Source of the DNA: Ophiura sarsii
Taxonomy: Eukaryota > Echinodermata > Ophiuroidea > Amphilepidida > Ophiuridae
Assembly (NCBI GenBank): GCA_035610835.1
Contig: CM069452.1
Location: forward strand, 64,566,368-64,630,367
DNA: 64,000 nucleotides
Direction: 5' to 3'
The notes under the pieces are model-generated. The model was not told the origin of the DNA and made no database searches. It worked only from the letters and a program-made list of their open reading frames with translations. The first letter of the stretch is position 1. Each line of letters begins with the position of its first letter. Below are positions 27,601 through 32,480 of this stretch, in pieces. A program made the position numbers and the translations under genes.

Positions 27601-27697
27601 AAAATCCTTGTTAAATACATCCATTAGATGCGCCTTACCCTGGAGTTGCAAAACTCTTGTCCGGTTTGCTCGATTTCGATTTGGTACCGCCACTCAT
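9540..27697 (-). CDS. AGTPBP1: AGTPBP1 (cytosolic carboxypeptidase 1), exons 1-11, 5' part of the gene
   Basis: Joined minus-strand exons 27697-27639, 25868-25753, 24918-24851, 21730-21526, 20830-20699, 19762-19672, 18037-18000, 17479-17333, 15315-15235, 11277-11122 and 9616-9540 give one uninterrupted 390-codon frame. All introns are GT-AG and all phases fit. The product resembles the N-terminal half of vertebrate AGTPBP1/CCP1 as I remember it, including the stretches ILAKIGPKDRKFGVKAR, NWHQHD, RKCSQKNRLPLTTIKSPF and EVDDV. CCP1 is a cytosolic M14 metallocarboxypeptidase that removes glutamates from polyglutamylated tubulin and other proteins. The part here is the helical armadillo-like region (about residues 20-350) and the start of an acidic linker. 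The zinc-binding catalytic residues are not in the window and are expected left of position 1. The vertebrate protein is about 1200 residues, so roughly a third is present. No disabling change is seen, so the gene looks intact. The assignment to the CCP1 subfamily rests on the N-terminal region. Confidence 0.93.
9617..10407. other. Intron 10, 3' part; no gene
   Basis: AT-rich intronic sequence. A C11 tract lies near 10194-10205, followed by CAGTGCCCCTCTGACC and a close repeat of the same words. Confidence 0.5.
10408..10989. mobile_element. Foldback element with G/C-tract ends in intron 10
   Basis: TGCAGTACATCAAAAGGGGG at 10411 is the inverted match of CCCCCTTTTTGATGTGCTGC near 10969. The interior of about 580 bp has no coding capacity but includes a short GC-rich palindrome (GGCACGCGCCACTTGTGGCAC near 10515). 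Confidence 0.6.
11122..11277 (-). CDS. AGTPBP1: AGTPBP1 coding exon 10
   Basis: This 156-nt exon covers residues 313-364. The acceptor is CTCTTTCAG|CT and the donor GAAG|GTATGG (phase 1). It includes VILRKCSQKNRLPLTTIKSP followed by FKFHLPDG, the most diagnostic CCP1 segment after exon 5. The end (ARKDDAEINSEG) leads into the acidic linker. The long intron upstream (about 4 kb) holds the 19-bp minisatellite and a tRNA-like element. Confidence 0.96.
11278..12050. other. Intron 9, 3' part; no gene
   Basis: AT-rich intronic DNA upstream of exon 10 on the minus strand. The 103-codon minus frame at 11866-11555 does not resemble a known protein. Confidence 0.45.
12051..12240 (+). repeat. Dispersed repeat with CAGGCTGTCAAC and GCCGCCGAGTCA
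   Basis: Words CAGGCTGTCAAC, GCCGCCGAGTCA, AAAAAATTGAGCT and CCCTCGCCCC occur in the same order at 37988-38300, indicating a second divergent copy in the same orientation. No coding capacity. Confidence 0.5.
12241..13034. other. Intron 9; no recognised feature
   Basis: A GC-richer patch (12310-12500) includes an internal near-palindrome CAGGGGGAGG/CCCCCTGATCCCCCTGG. No gene is supported. Confidence 0.4.
13035..13424. repeat. 19-bp minisatellite, about 20 units, open in several frames on both strands
   Basis: Alternating 19-bp units GCCGCATGCGTACAAGAAA and GTCGCAGGCGTACAAGAAA form a 38-bp higher-order period through about 13300. They are followed by variant units of the type GCGCAGGCGTACAAAAGAG. 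Because 19 is not a multiple of three and the unit lacks stops, overlapping open frames of 108-186 codons appear in all three plus frames and all three minus frames. They are by-products of the repeat, not genes. It lies in intron 9 of AGTPBP1. Confidence 0.95.
13425..14640. other. Intron 9; no gene
   Basis: AT-rich DNA. A C/A-rich spot (13504-13522) and a short palindromic ATTAATATTCATGAG near 14284 are the only marked words. Confidence 0.45.
14702..14775 (+). repeat. tRNA-like sequence (degenerate, probably SINE-derived)
   Basis: Has an A-box-like GTGGCCCAGTGGATAAGG, a B box GGTTCGATTCC, a five-pair anticodon stem (GTTGC/GCAAC) and a T stem. The anticodon loop CAGGCAA lacks U33, and the acceptor stem pairs only with a one-base shift. 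A functional tRNA gene is therefore unlikely. Confidence 0.6.
14952..15204 (+). mobile_element. tRNA-like element with TAACCCTAAC/GTTAGGGTTA ends, copy 1
   Basis: Starts TAACCCTAAC, then GAGTACTA, AGTTTTCGATGACGTAATC, CGGTATACTGCGC, an A-box-like CGTGGCTTAGTGG, a T-rich stretch with TTGTGATCCTGGTTAAAAA, and ends GGGGTTAGGGTTA. It aligns by eye over its full length with the minus-strand copy at 37034-37312. Its tRNA-like B box is eroded. Confidence 0.8.
15235..15315 (-). CDS. AGTPBP1: AGTPBP1 coding exon 9
   Basis: This 81-nt exon covers residues 286-312 (KSGKKAFNDADGTRLLYGIA to VEGS), with acceptor TCCATAG|AA and donor TCAG|GTATGT (phase 1). KSGKKAFNDADG corresponds to vertebrate KLGRKAFIDANG. 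Only 27 codons long, it would be missed without splice-site reading. Confidence 0.93.
15316..15723. other. Intron 8; no recognised feature
   Basis: AT-rich intronic DNA between exon 9 and the foldback at 15724. The segment GGCTCGTCCAGAGAATATGCTACAGG has a weak echo near 21036-21066. Confidence 0.4.
15724..16007. mobile_element. Short foldback element, GGCCAAAAAAA ends
   Basis: GGCCAAAAAAATATGAAAGT followed by TGACTTG is the inverted match of CAAGTCAAC, TTTTTTTTG, TTGGCC at the right end. CCGACCGACCC and CCGACCGTCCGACCC lie just inside. This is the same style as the GGTCGGTC repeat family at 48610, 51955 and 52221. Confidence 0.65.
16008..16756. other. Intron 8; no gene
   Basis: Contains CATGTTTCAGCGTGTG near 16200 and an inverted echo CACTGAAACATGATTTAAT near 16327, suggesting a small degenerate foldback around 16196-16346. 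No coding signal. Confidence 0.4.
16757..17331. repeat. Inverted repeat ending at the exon 8 splice donor
   Basis: Arms of about 200 bp (16757-16966 and 17122-17331), separated by about 155 bp, are inverted copies. Examples are AAAGGGTTCAACAAAAGAAA at 16763 and its complement ending near 17323, and the AACAACAAAGATAAACCATG segment. The right arm ends at the GT of the exon 8 donor on the minus strand. Confidence 0.8.
17333..17479 (-). CDS. AGTPBP1: AGTPBP1 coding exon 8
   Basis: This 147-nt exon covers residues 237-285 (KSNSARAIGQGGMPILVTL, NWHQHDTRNK, LGIRKSVLNVIKNITTL). The acceptor is GCACAG|AG and the donor CTGA|GTAAGT (phase 1). NWHQHD and IRKSVL match the conserved DWHRHD and IRKGIL region of vertebrate CCP1. 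The donor sits at the base of a large inverted repeat in intron 8 (16757-17331). Confidence 0.95.
17480..17999. other. Intron 7; no recognised feature
   Basis: A 520-bp intron between exons 7 and 8 with no repeat ends identified. Confidence 0.5.
18000..18037 (-). CDS. AGTPBP1: AGTPBP1 coding exon 7, a 38-nt small exon
   Basis: The exon encodes KLTLETMCFLVKS with split codons at both ends. The acceptor has a strong pyrimidine tract (GCTCTTGTTTTTGCAG|A) and the donor is TCAA|GTAAGT (phase 1). It was found by asking what must bridge the phase-2 end of exon 6 and the phase-1 start of exon 8. The joined protein reads LVKSKSNSARA, like vertebrate LLKSKTNARRA. No alternative joins the neighbours in frame. 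Confidence 0.9.
18154..18366 (-). mobile_element. MITE with TACTGTAAA-type ends, copy 1
   Basis: Inverted partner of the copy at 19257-19453 (shared words read on opposite strands: ATGTAATGAACTTTCAAATCG, AATATATTTATTTTGTGT-like, CACGTTTA). Lies in intron 6. Confidence 0.7.
18367..18714. other. Intron 6; C tract near 18631-18652
   Basis: AT-rich intronic DNA with a run of about 21 C and a close repeat of GGGGAGATTTTCCTTCAATT / GGGATATTTCCTTCAATTTA near 18500-18560. Confidence 0.4.
18715..18894 (-). mobile_element. Partial element with TAACCCTAAC head, copy 4 of the tRNA-like family
   Basis: On the minus strand it starts TAACCCTAAC, then GAGTACTACAGTACTATG, an A-box-like GCTGGTAGAGTGCGC, CTTTTTCGCTATC and a B-box-like GAGTTTGATTCCTGG. 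The head matches the copies at 14952 and 59057. The far terminal repeat is not found. Confidence 0.5.
18895..19256. other. Intron 6; no recognised feature
   Basis: AT-rich intronic DNA. GGAAGTATATCAC and CCAAGTTAACAC words hint at an old repeat but no ends are resolved. Confidence 0.35.
19257..19453 (+). mobile_element. MITE with TACTGTAAA/TTTACAGTA ends, copy 2
   Basis: Complete copy with ends TACTGTAAAAGTG and CACGTTTACAGTA, about 197 bp. Interior CGCGATTTGAAAGTTCATTA is shared with the inverted copy at 18154-18366. Non-coding. Confidence 0.75.
19672..19762 (-). CDS. AGTPBP1: AGTPBP1 coding exon 6
   Basis: This 91-nt exon covers residues 194-223 (SVNASYLGKSGAITCLFRII to NNSVL), with acceptor TCGTAG|CT and donor TAAA|GTAAGT (phase 2). 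SVNASYLGKSG aligns by eye with the vertebrate SVNSVSLGKNG. The next codon is completed by the 38-nt exon 7. Confidence 0.92.
19831..20404. mobile_element. Element with about 32-bp terminal inverted repeats in intron 5
   Basis: TATACAGTCCTCAAAATAAG then TAACTGACCAGGTA at the left is inverted at the right end (TACCTGGTCAATTACTTATT then TTAAGGACTGTATA). The interior of about 500 bp has no coding capacity. TATA at each edge fits a TA target site. Confidence 0.8.
20699..20830 (-). CDS. AGTPBP1: AGTPBP1 coding exon 5
   Basis: This 132-nt exon covers residues 150-193 (DRKFGVKARLSGALPIT to VLKVYATN), with acceptor CAACAG|AT and donor AACT|GTAAGT (phase 1). DRKFGVKAR is the best conserved string in the visible part of the gene and was the main clue to its identity. 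The longer 171-codon open frame around it (20391-20906) is read-through into intron sequence. Confidence 0.96.
20831..21525. other. Intron 4; no recognised feature
   Basis: AT-rich intronic DNA. A GAGCTCTTGCTCGCGGTAT patch near 21012 resembles a weak repeat near 15450, but no ends are resolved. Confidence 0.4.
21526..21730 (-). CDS. AGTPBP1: AGTPBP1 coding exon 4
   Basis: This 205-nt exon covers residues 82-149 (SSRDTQTSLNVAECLL to ILAKIGPK). The acceptor is CAACAG|AGC and the donor AAAG|GTGGGT (phase 1). It carries two armadillo-like helical repeats with GATQILLSAL and LLLILHQILAKIGPK, the latter very close to the vertebrate protein. A second AG two bases inside the exon is rejected because it breaks the phase with exon 3. 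Confidence 0.95.
21731..22302. other. Intron 3; no recognised feature
   Basis: AT-rich intronic DNA with a CCAATCATTGCTGACCCAATCATTG direct repeat (two 14-bp units) near 21785. Confidence 0.4.
22303..22512. mobile_element. MITE, 210 bp, AGGGTCAGAA ends
   Basis: ATATCCAGGGTCAGAAATTC at the left is inverted at the right (GAACTTCTGACCCTGATAT). The interior has repeated GATTCTCGCAA words in both orientations. No coding capacity. Confidence 0.75.
22740..23030 (-). repeat. Copy of the GGTCGGTCGG repeat family
   Basis: On the minus strand: ACTACAGGCATAAAGATCTC, then AGGGAGGGTTGGTCGGTCGG, followed by an A/T-rich core. Matches related segments at 48610-48810 and 52221-52482. The AT-rich core makes the overlapping small frames meaningless. 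Confidence 0.55.
23203..23718. mobile_element. Foldback element with ATCACATCAAAAG ends in intron 3
   Basis: ATCACATCAAAAGTAAC (23203) is inverted at CCTTTTGATGTGAT (23705). Inside, TGATGCGATCTGTGAAAACC (23251) is inverted at GGTTTTCACAGATCGCATCA (23671). A T/A-rich core of about 400 bp separates the arms. Non-coding. Confidence 0.75.
23719..24175. other. Intron 3; no gene
   Basis: T-rich intronic DNA with a short direct repeat (GGGAGTAAATTAGGGTCGGG, then GTGTAAATTAGGGTCGGGCG) near 24053. Confidence 0.4.
24176..24700. mobile_element. GGCCAA-ended element with GGTCTGTCTC inner ends, 525 bp
   Basis: GGCCAAGAAGAAG at the left is inverted at CTTCTTTGTTTGGCC at the right, with ATCTGTCTCACATACCCGCG against GAGACAGACC just inside. 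A related inverse-orientation copy at 48080-48400 shares GTGGAGTCACTGTTGCCGC, CCCTACGTGATGAG and TTGGCTCGGAAAGGGC. It contains a run of about 14 G at 24290. Confidence 0.7.
24851..24918 (-). CDS. AGTPBP1: AGTPBP1 coding exon 3
   Basis: This 68-nt exon covers residues 59-81 (DKVRKDVMSTNTHGVETLLATLE), with acceptor CTACAG|AC and donor GGAG|GTAAAG in phase 0. GVETLLATLE matches the position of the first conserved helix of vertebrate CCP1. It is too short to be noticed as a stand-alone reading frame and is recognised by its splice sites and phase. Confidence 0.9.
25319..25521 (+). mobile_element. TTAACACTTTCCACGCGG family, copy 1 (diverged)
   Basis: TTAACACTTTTCAC at the left and GTGGAAAGTGTTAA at the right, with the family interior CTTTCAAAGTCTATCTCAAA and GTTTGTACTTATTTGAATGC. 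203 bp, in intron 2. The GCG part of both ends is lost. TTAA-bounded ends suggest a piggyBac-type non-autonomous element. Confidence 0.8.
25753..25868 (-). CDS. AGTPBP1: AGTPBP1 coding exon 2
   Basis: This 116-nt exon covers residues 20-58 (SRIGTLLYSLDKL to YCIKEQ). The acceptor is TTTGCAG|G and the donor CAAG|GTGGGT (phase 1). It contains the first helical segment of the armadillo-like region. The closing codon is completed by exon 3 to give EQDKVRKD, the equivalent of the charged turn in vertebrate CCP1. Intron 1 upstream is about 1.8 kb and holds a tRNA-like repeat, a tandem duplication and two dispersed repeats. Confidence 0.9.
25950..26215 (+). repeat. Two-copy tandem duplication, unit about 155 bp, intron 1
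   Basis: The first unit has AATTCAACCATTGCATATGG, CTATTTCACTTCAACG, TGTCACTGCATCATTCAC and AATGTGCACACGCC. The second has AATTCAACCATTGCATTATA, TTATTTCACTTCCAATG, TGTCACATTATTCACTG and AATGCACACGCC in the same order. Non-coding. Confidence 0.7.
26442..26760 (+). repeat. Dispersed repeat R2, copy 2
   Basis: Inverted partner of 9206-9516, in intron 1. The open frame across it (26422-26676) arises from the repeat and matches the frame in the other copy, but neither is full length nor conserved at its ends. Confidence 0.75.
26829..26903 (-). repeat. tRNA-like sequence in intron 1 (degenerate)
   Basis: On the minus strand: A-box-like TAGCTGATCTAGTGGTATGC, GGACTGAAAAGGTCC forming a stem-loop, and B-box-like GGTTTTCAATCCC. 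The order fits a tRNA-derived SINE head. The D arm and B box are too degenerate for a functional tRNA. Confidence 0.45.
27200..27574 (-). mobile_element. Foldback-type repeat R1, copy 2, intron 1
   Basis: Opposite orientation to 1210-1534. Shares GTTGTCCTC ends, GCCCGCTCGTCAGATTTAGG, CAGTTTAAATGGCATTGAAT and CTTCTTGTTGGCTAAACTTT. T-rich interior, with a G11 run at the right edge. Confidence 0.7.
27639..27697 (-). CDS. AGTPBP1: AGTPBP1 coding exon 1 (start codon)
   Basis: The exon encodes MSGGTKSKSSKPDKSFATP plus two bases of a Gly codon and ends at GG|GTAAGG (phase 2). The start is supported by a purine (G) at -3 and by an in-frame TAG seven codons upstream (minus strand 27718-27716). The Ser/Lys-rich N-terminus is poorly conserved in this family, so its identity rests on the phase match and the join into SRIGTLLYSLDKL, which resembles the vertebrate SRIVGLL segment. 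Confidence 0.85.
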
Positions 27698-27786
27698 TTC
27701 TTTGTGTTCAGCGCGCTACTTCTTTGATCGTTTTTCAATGATGATCAATGTGTACATAAGATTGGTATTTCATGATGAATCAGGAT
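27698..27786 (-). other. Probable 5' untranslated part of AGTPBP1 exon 1, with a 12-codon upstream ORF
   Basis: Minus-strand sequence upstream of the start codon has a plausible acceptor (TTCTTACATTTCAG|ATCC at 27787) with a TGATTAAC branch-point-like word about 20 nt before it. This suggests a further non-coding exon to the right. A short upstream ORF (minus 27773-27735, MKYQSYVHIDHH) lies wholly inside this leader and ends before the main ATG. No promoter is recognised. The boundary is inferred from the splice signal alone. Confidence 0.5.
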
Positions 27787-27938
27787 CTGAAATGTAAGAA
27801 GTTAATCACACTTTACAATAAAAAGGGGTTTTCAAACATAACAGTTACAATTAGTTGTTAAAGTGCCCTTTTGTTTTTGAAAAAGCACGGGGGGCACTCA
27901 TGTATCAAAGTTGTAATCATCGGTGGATGTTTACAATA

Positions 27939-28711
27939 GGCCAACACTACTGTAAAGTAGCCGGGAGATAGCGAGCAAAATTTCAGAATCCTAGCTTAAT
28001 GTGGATTTATTTTTTTACACAAACCCTATGGTAACGGTTGTAACATTTTTTTATTTAGGTAGCCTTAATGTGTTTAATTACAAAAAACAAGGAAAGCCCT
28101 CCTAACAATTAATATGTGCTTCAGGAGGCCATTCAGTAGGTCATTTTAAATGTTTGACATAGAAAAAACAGAAATGTGACATTTCTGTATGTCAAACATT
28201 ACTGAATGGGCTACTGATGAAGCGCATATTAATTGTTACGAGGGCTTTCCTTGATTTTTGTAATTCAGCACATTACGGCTACCTGAATAATGAATGTGAA
28301 AGGACTTTGAAAAATTGTCATTTTTTTTTATTTCATGACATTTTATGACATTTCATGACAATTTTTATAACAGTTGTAACATTGACATACGTTACAACCG
28401 TTACACATTCGGACAGTTCTTTAGACCCTGATATTGATCAAAATTACCCCCAGTTGGTTTTGTTTCAAGTAATTGATGTCCGTCAACTGAAGAAATAAGC
28501 ACAACCCACATACATGGTCAACTTTTCAAGATTTAGCCTTTTATATTTTGTATGTCAAGATTGAAAAGTTAATGGTTGTAACATGTGTATGTCAAAAAAA
28601 TGTTACAACTGTTACCATAGGGTTTGTGTACACACAAAAAAAAATCAAAATTAAGCTAGGATTCTGAAATTTTGCTCGCTATCTCCCTGCTACTTTACAG
28701 TAGTGTTGGCC
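27939..28711. mobile_element. 773-bp foldback just upstream of AGTPBP1 exon 1
   Basis: GGCCAACACTACTGTAAAGT and AGCGAGCAAAATTTCAGAAT at the left are inverted at the right end. A nested second foldback (28090-28252) has AAGGAAAGCCCTCCTAACAA inverted at the segment ending AGGGCTTTCCTT. No coding capacity. It begins about 150 bp upstream of the inferred leader-exon acceptor. Confidence 0.85.
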
Positions 28712-29170
28712 AAATATGAGCTAGAAAATCAATTTGAAACAAGATTTAGAGCCACACACAAAAAAAGGTATCATTACTGTGAATATTCCTTGTTTTCGTT
28801 CACACGGATGATTACAACATCATACCTGACTCCCCCCCGGAAGAAAGTACCCTTAGGCGACGGGGGGAAAACAAACCTGTTAGACGGGCGGACGGACCTT
28901 TTAAGTAGGGTCGGTCAGACTTTTATTTTTAATTTTTGACTAAAAGGTCACCAAAATCTGCACAAAAAATTGACATGTTTTCAGTCAAAAAAACGGCTGA
29001 TTGTACATGATTTGAGAAAAATGTATCTAAAAAAAAACATGGTGTTTTTTCGCCGTCTTATTCCCTGTTCTACGGGGAAAACGGACCTACATCAGGTAGG
29101 GGTGGTCAACTGTTTGTTTTGTTGTTGTTGGGGTTTTTTTTGGAATTTTTGGTGAATTTTCAAAAACAAT
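28712..29170 (+). repeat. Two copies of the GGTCGGTC repeat family in tandem
   Basis: CCTTAGGCGACGGGGGGAAA with GGACCTTTTAAGTAGGGTCG near 28852-28915, then TTTTTTCGCCGTCTTATTCC with GAAAACGGACCTACATCAGG near 29044-29096. These match the family at 48610-48810 (minus) and 52221-52482. Confidence 0.5.
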
Positions 29171-29710
29171 TGAACAATTTTAACGAGGGCATCAATGATG
29201 CGAACCACGATATATTATGAAAGCATAAATCAGGAGTAATATATCATATTCTGTGTTACAGAGTGATACCATTCTTAATTACTTCAAAATCATGGTTTAA
29301 AGAGTGAAAATTAAGTGTCAAGTCTGCGTGAAAACTTATTTTTCACGCTAAATTCATTCTAATATAAATCCACGATTTAGAAGTGATGAGGAAAAGTATC
29401 GCTCTGTAATTCATAATATATTTATGATCAGTATTCTGGCAGAAAATTGATTATGTAGGTTGAATGAGTGTCTTTGCTTAAACAATCTCATGTTACGCGT
29501 TTTGAAATGAGGTTATGCTCTTGTACATAACTGCTCATGTAAGAGCATTGTCTAAATTGCTGCCTATTTTACAAGTTGACCTTGGGAGACCTTTGCCGTA
29601 TATTAAACAATTTGTAATATCAACCTACCCCACGTTACTGGTATTAAAGCTGTACGTATAATAGTACTACAATCCTATGAGTCACTAAAATAAGCATTTG
29701 TCTCAAAGCT
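29171..29710. other. No gene or recognised repeat
   Basis: AT-rich sequence without coding signal on either strand. Confidence 0.4.
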
Positions 29711-29782
29711 CCCGTTTGAAAAAATAAATAAATAAAAATAAATAAAAAACAAAAAACAAAACATACTCATAAATTTAAAAAA

Positions 29783-29823
<41 letters not shown>

Positions 29824-30415
29824 GAAATGTAAAAAAAAAAATATAAAAAATAAAATAAATAAAATAAATAAATAAATAAATAAATGAATAAATAAAAGAA
29901 ATTTTAAACATAATAATAAAAAATAAATAATTAAATAAATAAACAAATAAAAAATTTAAAAAAAAGTAAAAAGAAAATTTTTTAAACAAATGAAATAAAT
30001 AAATTTTAAAAAAATAAATAAATAAATAAACAATAATAATAAAAAAAAACATTTAAAAAACATTTAAAAAAATAAATAAATAAATAAATTTAAAATATAA
30101 AATAGAAATAAAATAAATAAAGAAAATAATAATAAAATTTAAAAAAATAAACAAACAAATAAACAAATAAAAATTTAAAAATAAATAACAAATAAATAAG
30201 TTTAAAAAATAAAAAAATCAATAAATCCTTTTAAAAAAAAAAACATAAAATAAAAAAAATAAAAATTAAATGAAAAAAAAATAATAATAATAATAATAAT
30301 AATTAAATTAAAAATTTAAAAAAAAATTTAAAAAATTAAAAAAAAAAAAAAAAATTTAAACAAAATAAATAAATAAATGAAATAAATAATTCGTTGAGAA
30401 AAAAAAAATTGTTCA
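29711..30415. repeat. A-rich low-complexity tract (AAATAAAT and AATAAT repeats)
   Basis: About 700 bp almost free of G and C on the plus strand, made of AAATAAAT tetramer runs and (AAT)n runs at 29786-29816 and 30280-30302. The long minus-strand frame rich in Phe, Leu and Tyr here is a composition artefact. The tract lies immediately 3' of a minus-strand tRNA-Ser-like sequence. Confidence 0.9.
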
Positions 30416-30417
30416 CT

Positions 30418-30525
30418 TAAACCGCCCCTGGACGGGCTTGAACTCACGCGGCCGCTATACAAATGCTTCCTTCCTGAAAAGATTTCAAATCCAACGTCTT
30501 AACCGCTCCGCCACGGAACCAGCTG
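30418..30525 (-). repeat. tRNA-Ser-like sequence (probable SINE head or pseudogene)
   Basis: On the minus strand: GTTCCGTGGCGGAGCGGTTA, AGACGTTGGATTTGAAATC (anticodon TGA context of Ser), a long variable region, and a B-box-like GAGTTCAAGCCC. The D-arm and anticodon region are well preserved, but the variable region is over-long. Pseudo-tRNA or SINE is more likely than an active gene. Confidence 0.6.
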
Positions 30526-30659
30526 AGAAAAAGTACGTGTAATATTGATATATTCTAAACAGAAGAGCTGTCCGCCTCAGCTACCAACTCTGCTAGCTAC
30601 GCTAAATACGTGCTAGATACGTGAGACGCGTGTTTCCGAGATCATGTATTGCGCGGTAA

Positions 30660-30720
30660 GCGTTGTATGTCAGCCGCCGGGAGTCGTTTCAAAGTACTCC
30701 CGGCGGCTGATATACAACGC
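30660..30720. repeat. Hairpin with 25-bp arms and 11-nt loop
   Basis: The left arm GCGTTGTATGTCAGCCGCCG then GGAGT is the reverse complement of the right arm except one position. The loop is CGTTTCAAAGT. The arms are far more GC-rich than the flanks. Confidence 0.9.
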
Positions 30721-31171
30721 TACCGTAGCCTCGTGCGAGTATAATATCACCACATTCATCCACGATGTGACGTATTTCATGACTAAATTGTCTCATTACG
30801 CTAATATCAAAATCGAATTTCGAAAAACTGTGTCATGAGCTCAGATTAAATAAGGTCCACAATATTCGGGCGAATTTTGAGTGATAACCATACGCTAACG
30901 AAAAAGTAGTGAGCATTTTAAAATTACACACAAACGAATGCATTAACCAGTGCCCGCAGATCCCGCCGCAGATACGAGGCTAGTGATAAGCAGGATAAAA
31001 TAACCCCGATATCTACATGTACATGTATATCGTGGTAAAAAATGGGTCCGCTGGGCCCCGTAGAACGAGAGCGGGTTAGTGGCCAAAATTCACAATTCCA
31101 TTGGAGCGGCTGCTCACTATCTTTCTTATGCCCATCCCTACCCTGGCTCCAGAAGGGGGAATTGACCAACG
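30721..31171. other. No gene seen
   Basis: No conserved coding signal. A short palindromic ACATGTACATGTAT occurs near 31016-31029. Confidence 0.4.
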
Positions 31172-31651
31172 GGCCTGGAAAAAATGTTGATTTCTTGGCA
31201 AGCTAACCCAAATTTCCCTCCAATATGGAAAATGTCCCACTATTTCTTATGTATTTCTACATGTATGTGACCTGGCACGACAAAATGAGTGTAAAGTCGC
31301 GGCGAAGATGTTGCTGAATTGAGGCAGCATAGCATATTATTGATTTGCCGTTTAAATTGTTGTTGGTAATGGTATGGACCCATGGTCCAATAGGGGAATT
31401 CTAAAATAGCAGTATGTATTGTTATGTTAAGAGTATTACCAGCCATGCTAGGCTATTTATTTTATAATCCCGCTATAATAAAAGGGCTTAGTTCATACTA
31501 ACAACAAACGGCAAAAATCAATAACATGCTATCCTAGCTCAATTCAGCAACATCTTCGCCGCGACTTAATGCTCATTTTGTGGTGCCAGGTCACATATGG
31601 AAGGGCGAAATTTCCTTCCAAATGCCCAAATTTCCCCATTTTTTCCAGGCC
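31172..31651. mobile_element. 480-bp foldback, GGCCTGGAAAAAATG ends
   Basis: GGCCTGGAAAAAATG at the left is inverted at CATTTTTTCCAGGCC at the right. Inside, GTGACCTGGCACGACAAAAT (31267) is inverted near 31576-31595, and AAGATGTTGCTGAATTGAG near 31305 is inverted near 31537-31555. Non-coding. Confidence 0.85.
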
Positions 31652-32269
31652 TGTCAGACCAAAACCCTCGACACCATTGTATTATTGTATACCTTGGTAG
31701 GGTTCATCAACATTTCAAAAACAACATGTAATATCATCCTGGCATGACTGACTGCAATAACTAACTGATGACTACTGACCTGGAACAGAAGGCGGGTCAT
31801 CAGCAGTCAGGATTAGAATACAATGTCTGTTTATTTATAGGAGTCATCTGTAATGATTGATACCAGAATTCAATCCAGGGACAGTCCATTTGTCTACGGG
31901 GTGATGCTACACAGACCAAACCATGTAGCCACAAAGTGAGCTTAGGTGGGGTACAACAAAGTGAGCTTTAGGTGTGTGCCGCTTAGGCTATATTTAAAAA
32001 ACCTTTTGTCTCAAAGCTCCCGCTTAGTTAATTGGTGCGCGTTAGAATTTTTTTTTTATTTTTTTAAAAGTTTCACAGATTTTTCAGATTTGCATTGATC
32101 ACATCATTTTATACAAAAGGTCACTTTTACAAGGATTTCAATATTCTGTATAAATTTATAACAAAAAATTTTAAAAAAGCATTCCGCATTAGGTTTTAAA
32201 AAACTGAAGAGCTTTGAGACAAAAGATTTTTTTTAATAACTTATGCAAGTTATAATTAATCACACTTAA
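31652..32269. other. No gene seen; small foldback near 32000-32230
   Basis: TTTTGTCTCAAAGCTCCCGC (near 32005) has an inverted partner AGAGCTTTGAGACAAAAGAT (near 32207), suggesting a degenerate foldback of about 220 bp. TTTGTCTCAAAGCTCCCG also occurs at 29699. No coding signal. Confidence 0.45.
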
Positions 32270-32480
32270 GGTGCGTTCCGATGAGGGACGCTAACCTCTT
32301 GGTTAGCGTCAAATTCGCTAACCTAGAGGTTAAACTCTTGGTTAACGGCCGTGTGAATCGATCATGGTTAACTAACCCCGAGTTACCGAGTATAAAGCTG
32401 GAATGTTAACCCTAAAAGATCTTACGGTTAACTAACCCCGAAGCACTAACCAAGAGTGTGTGCGCCGTGTGAATCCATCG
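32270..32480. repeat. Cluster of GGTTAAC/GCTAACC inverted and direct words
   Basis: GTGCGTTCCGATGAGGGACG, then the palindrome CGCTAACCTCTTGGTTAGCG, and GGTTAACTAACCCCGA repeated near 32365 and 32430. GCCGTGTGAATCGATC and GCCGTGTGAATCCATCG are also repeated. It looks like a small repeat-built element of unknown type. Confidence 0.55.

Noticed and set aside
29675..30052. 125-codon minus-strand ORF rich in Phe, Leu and Tyr
   Set aside because: It lies wholly in the A-rich low-complexity tract (T-rich on the minus strand).
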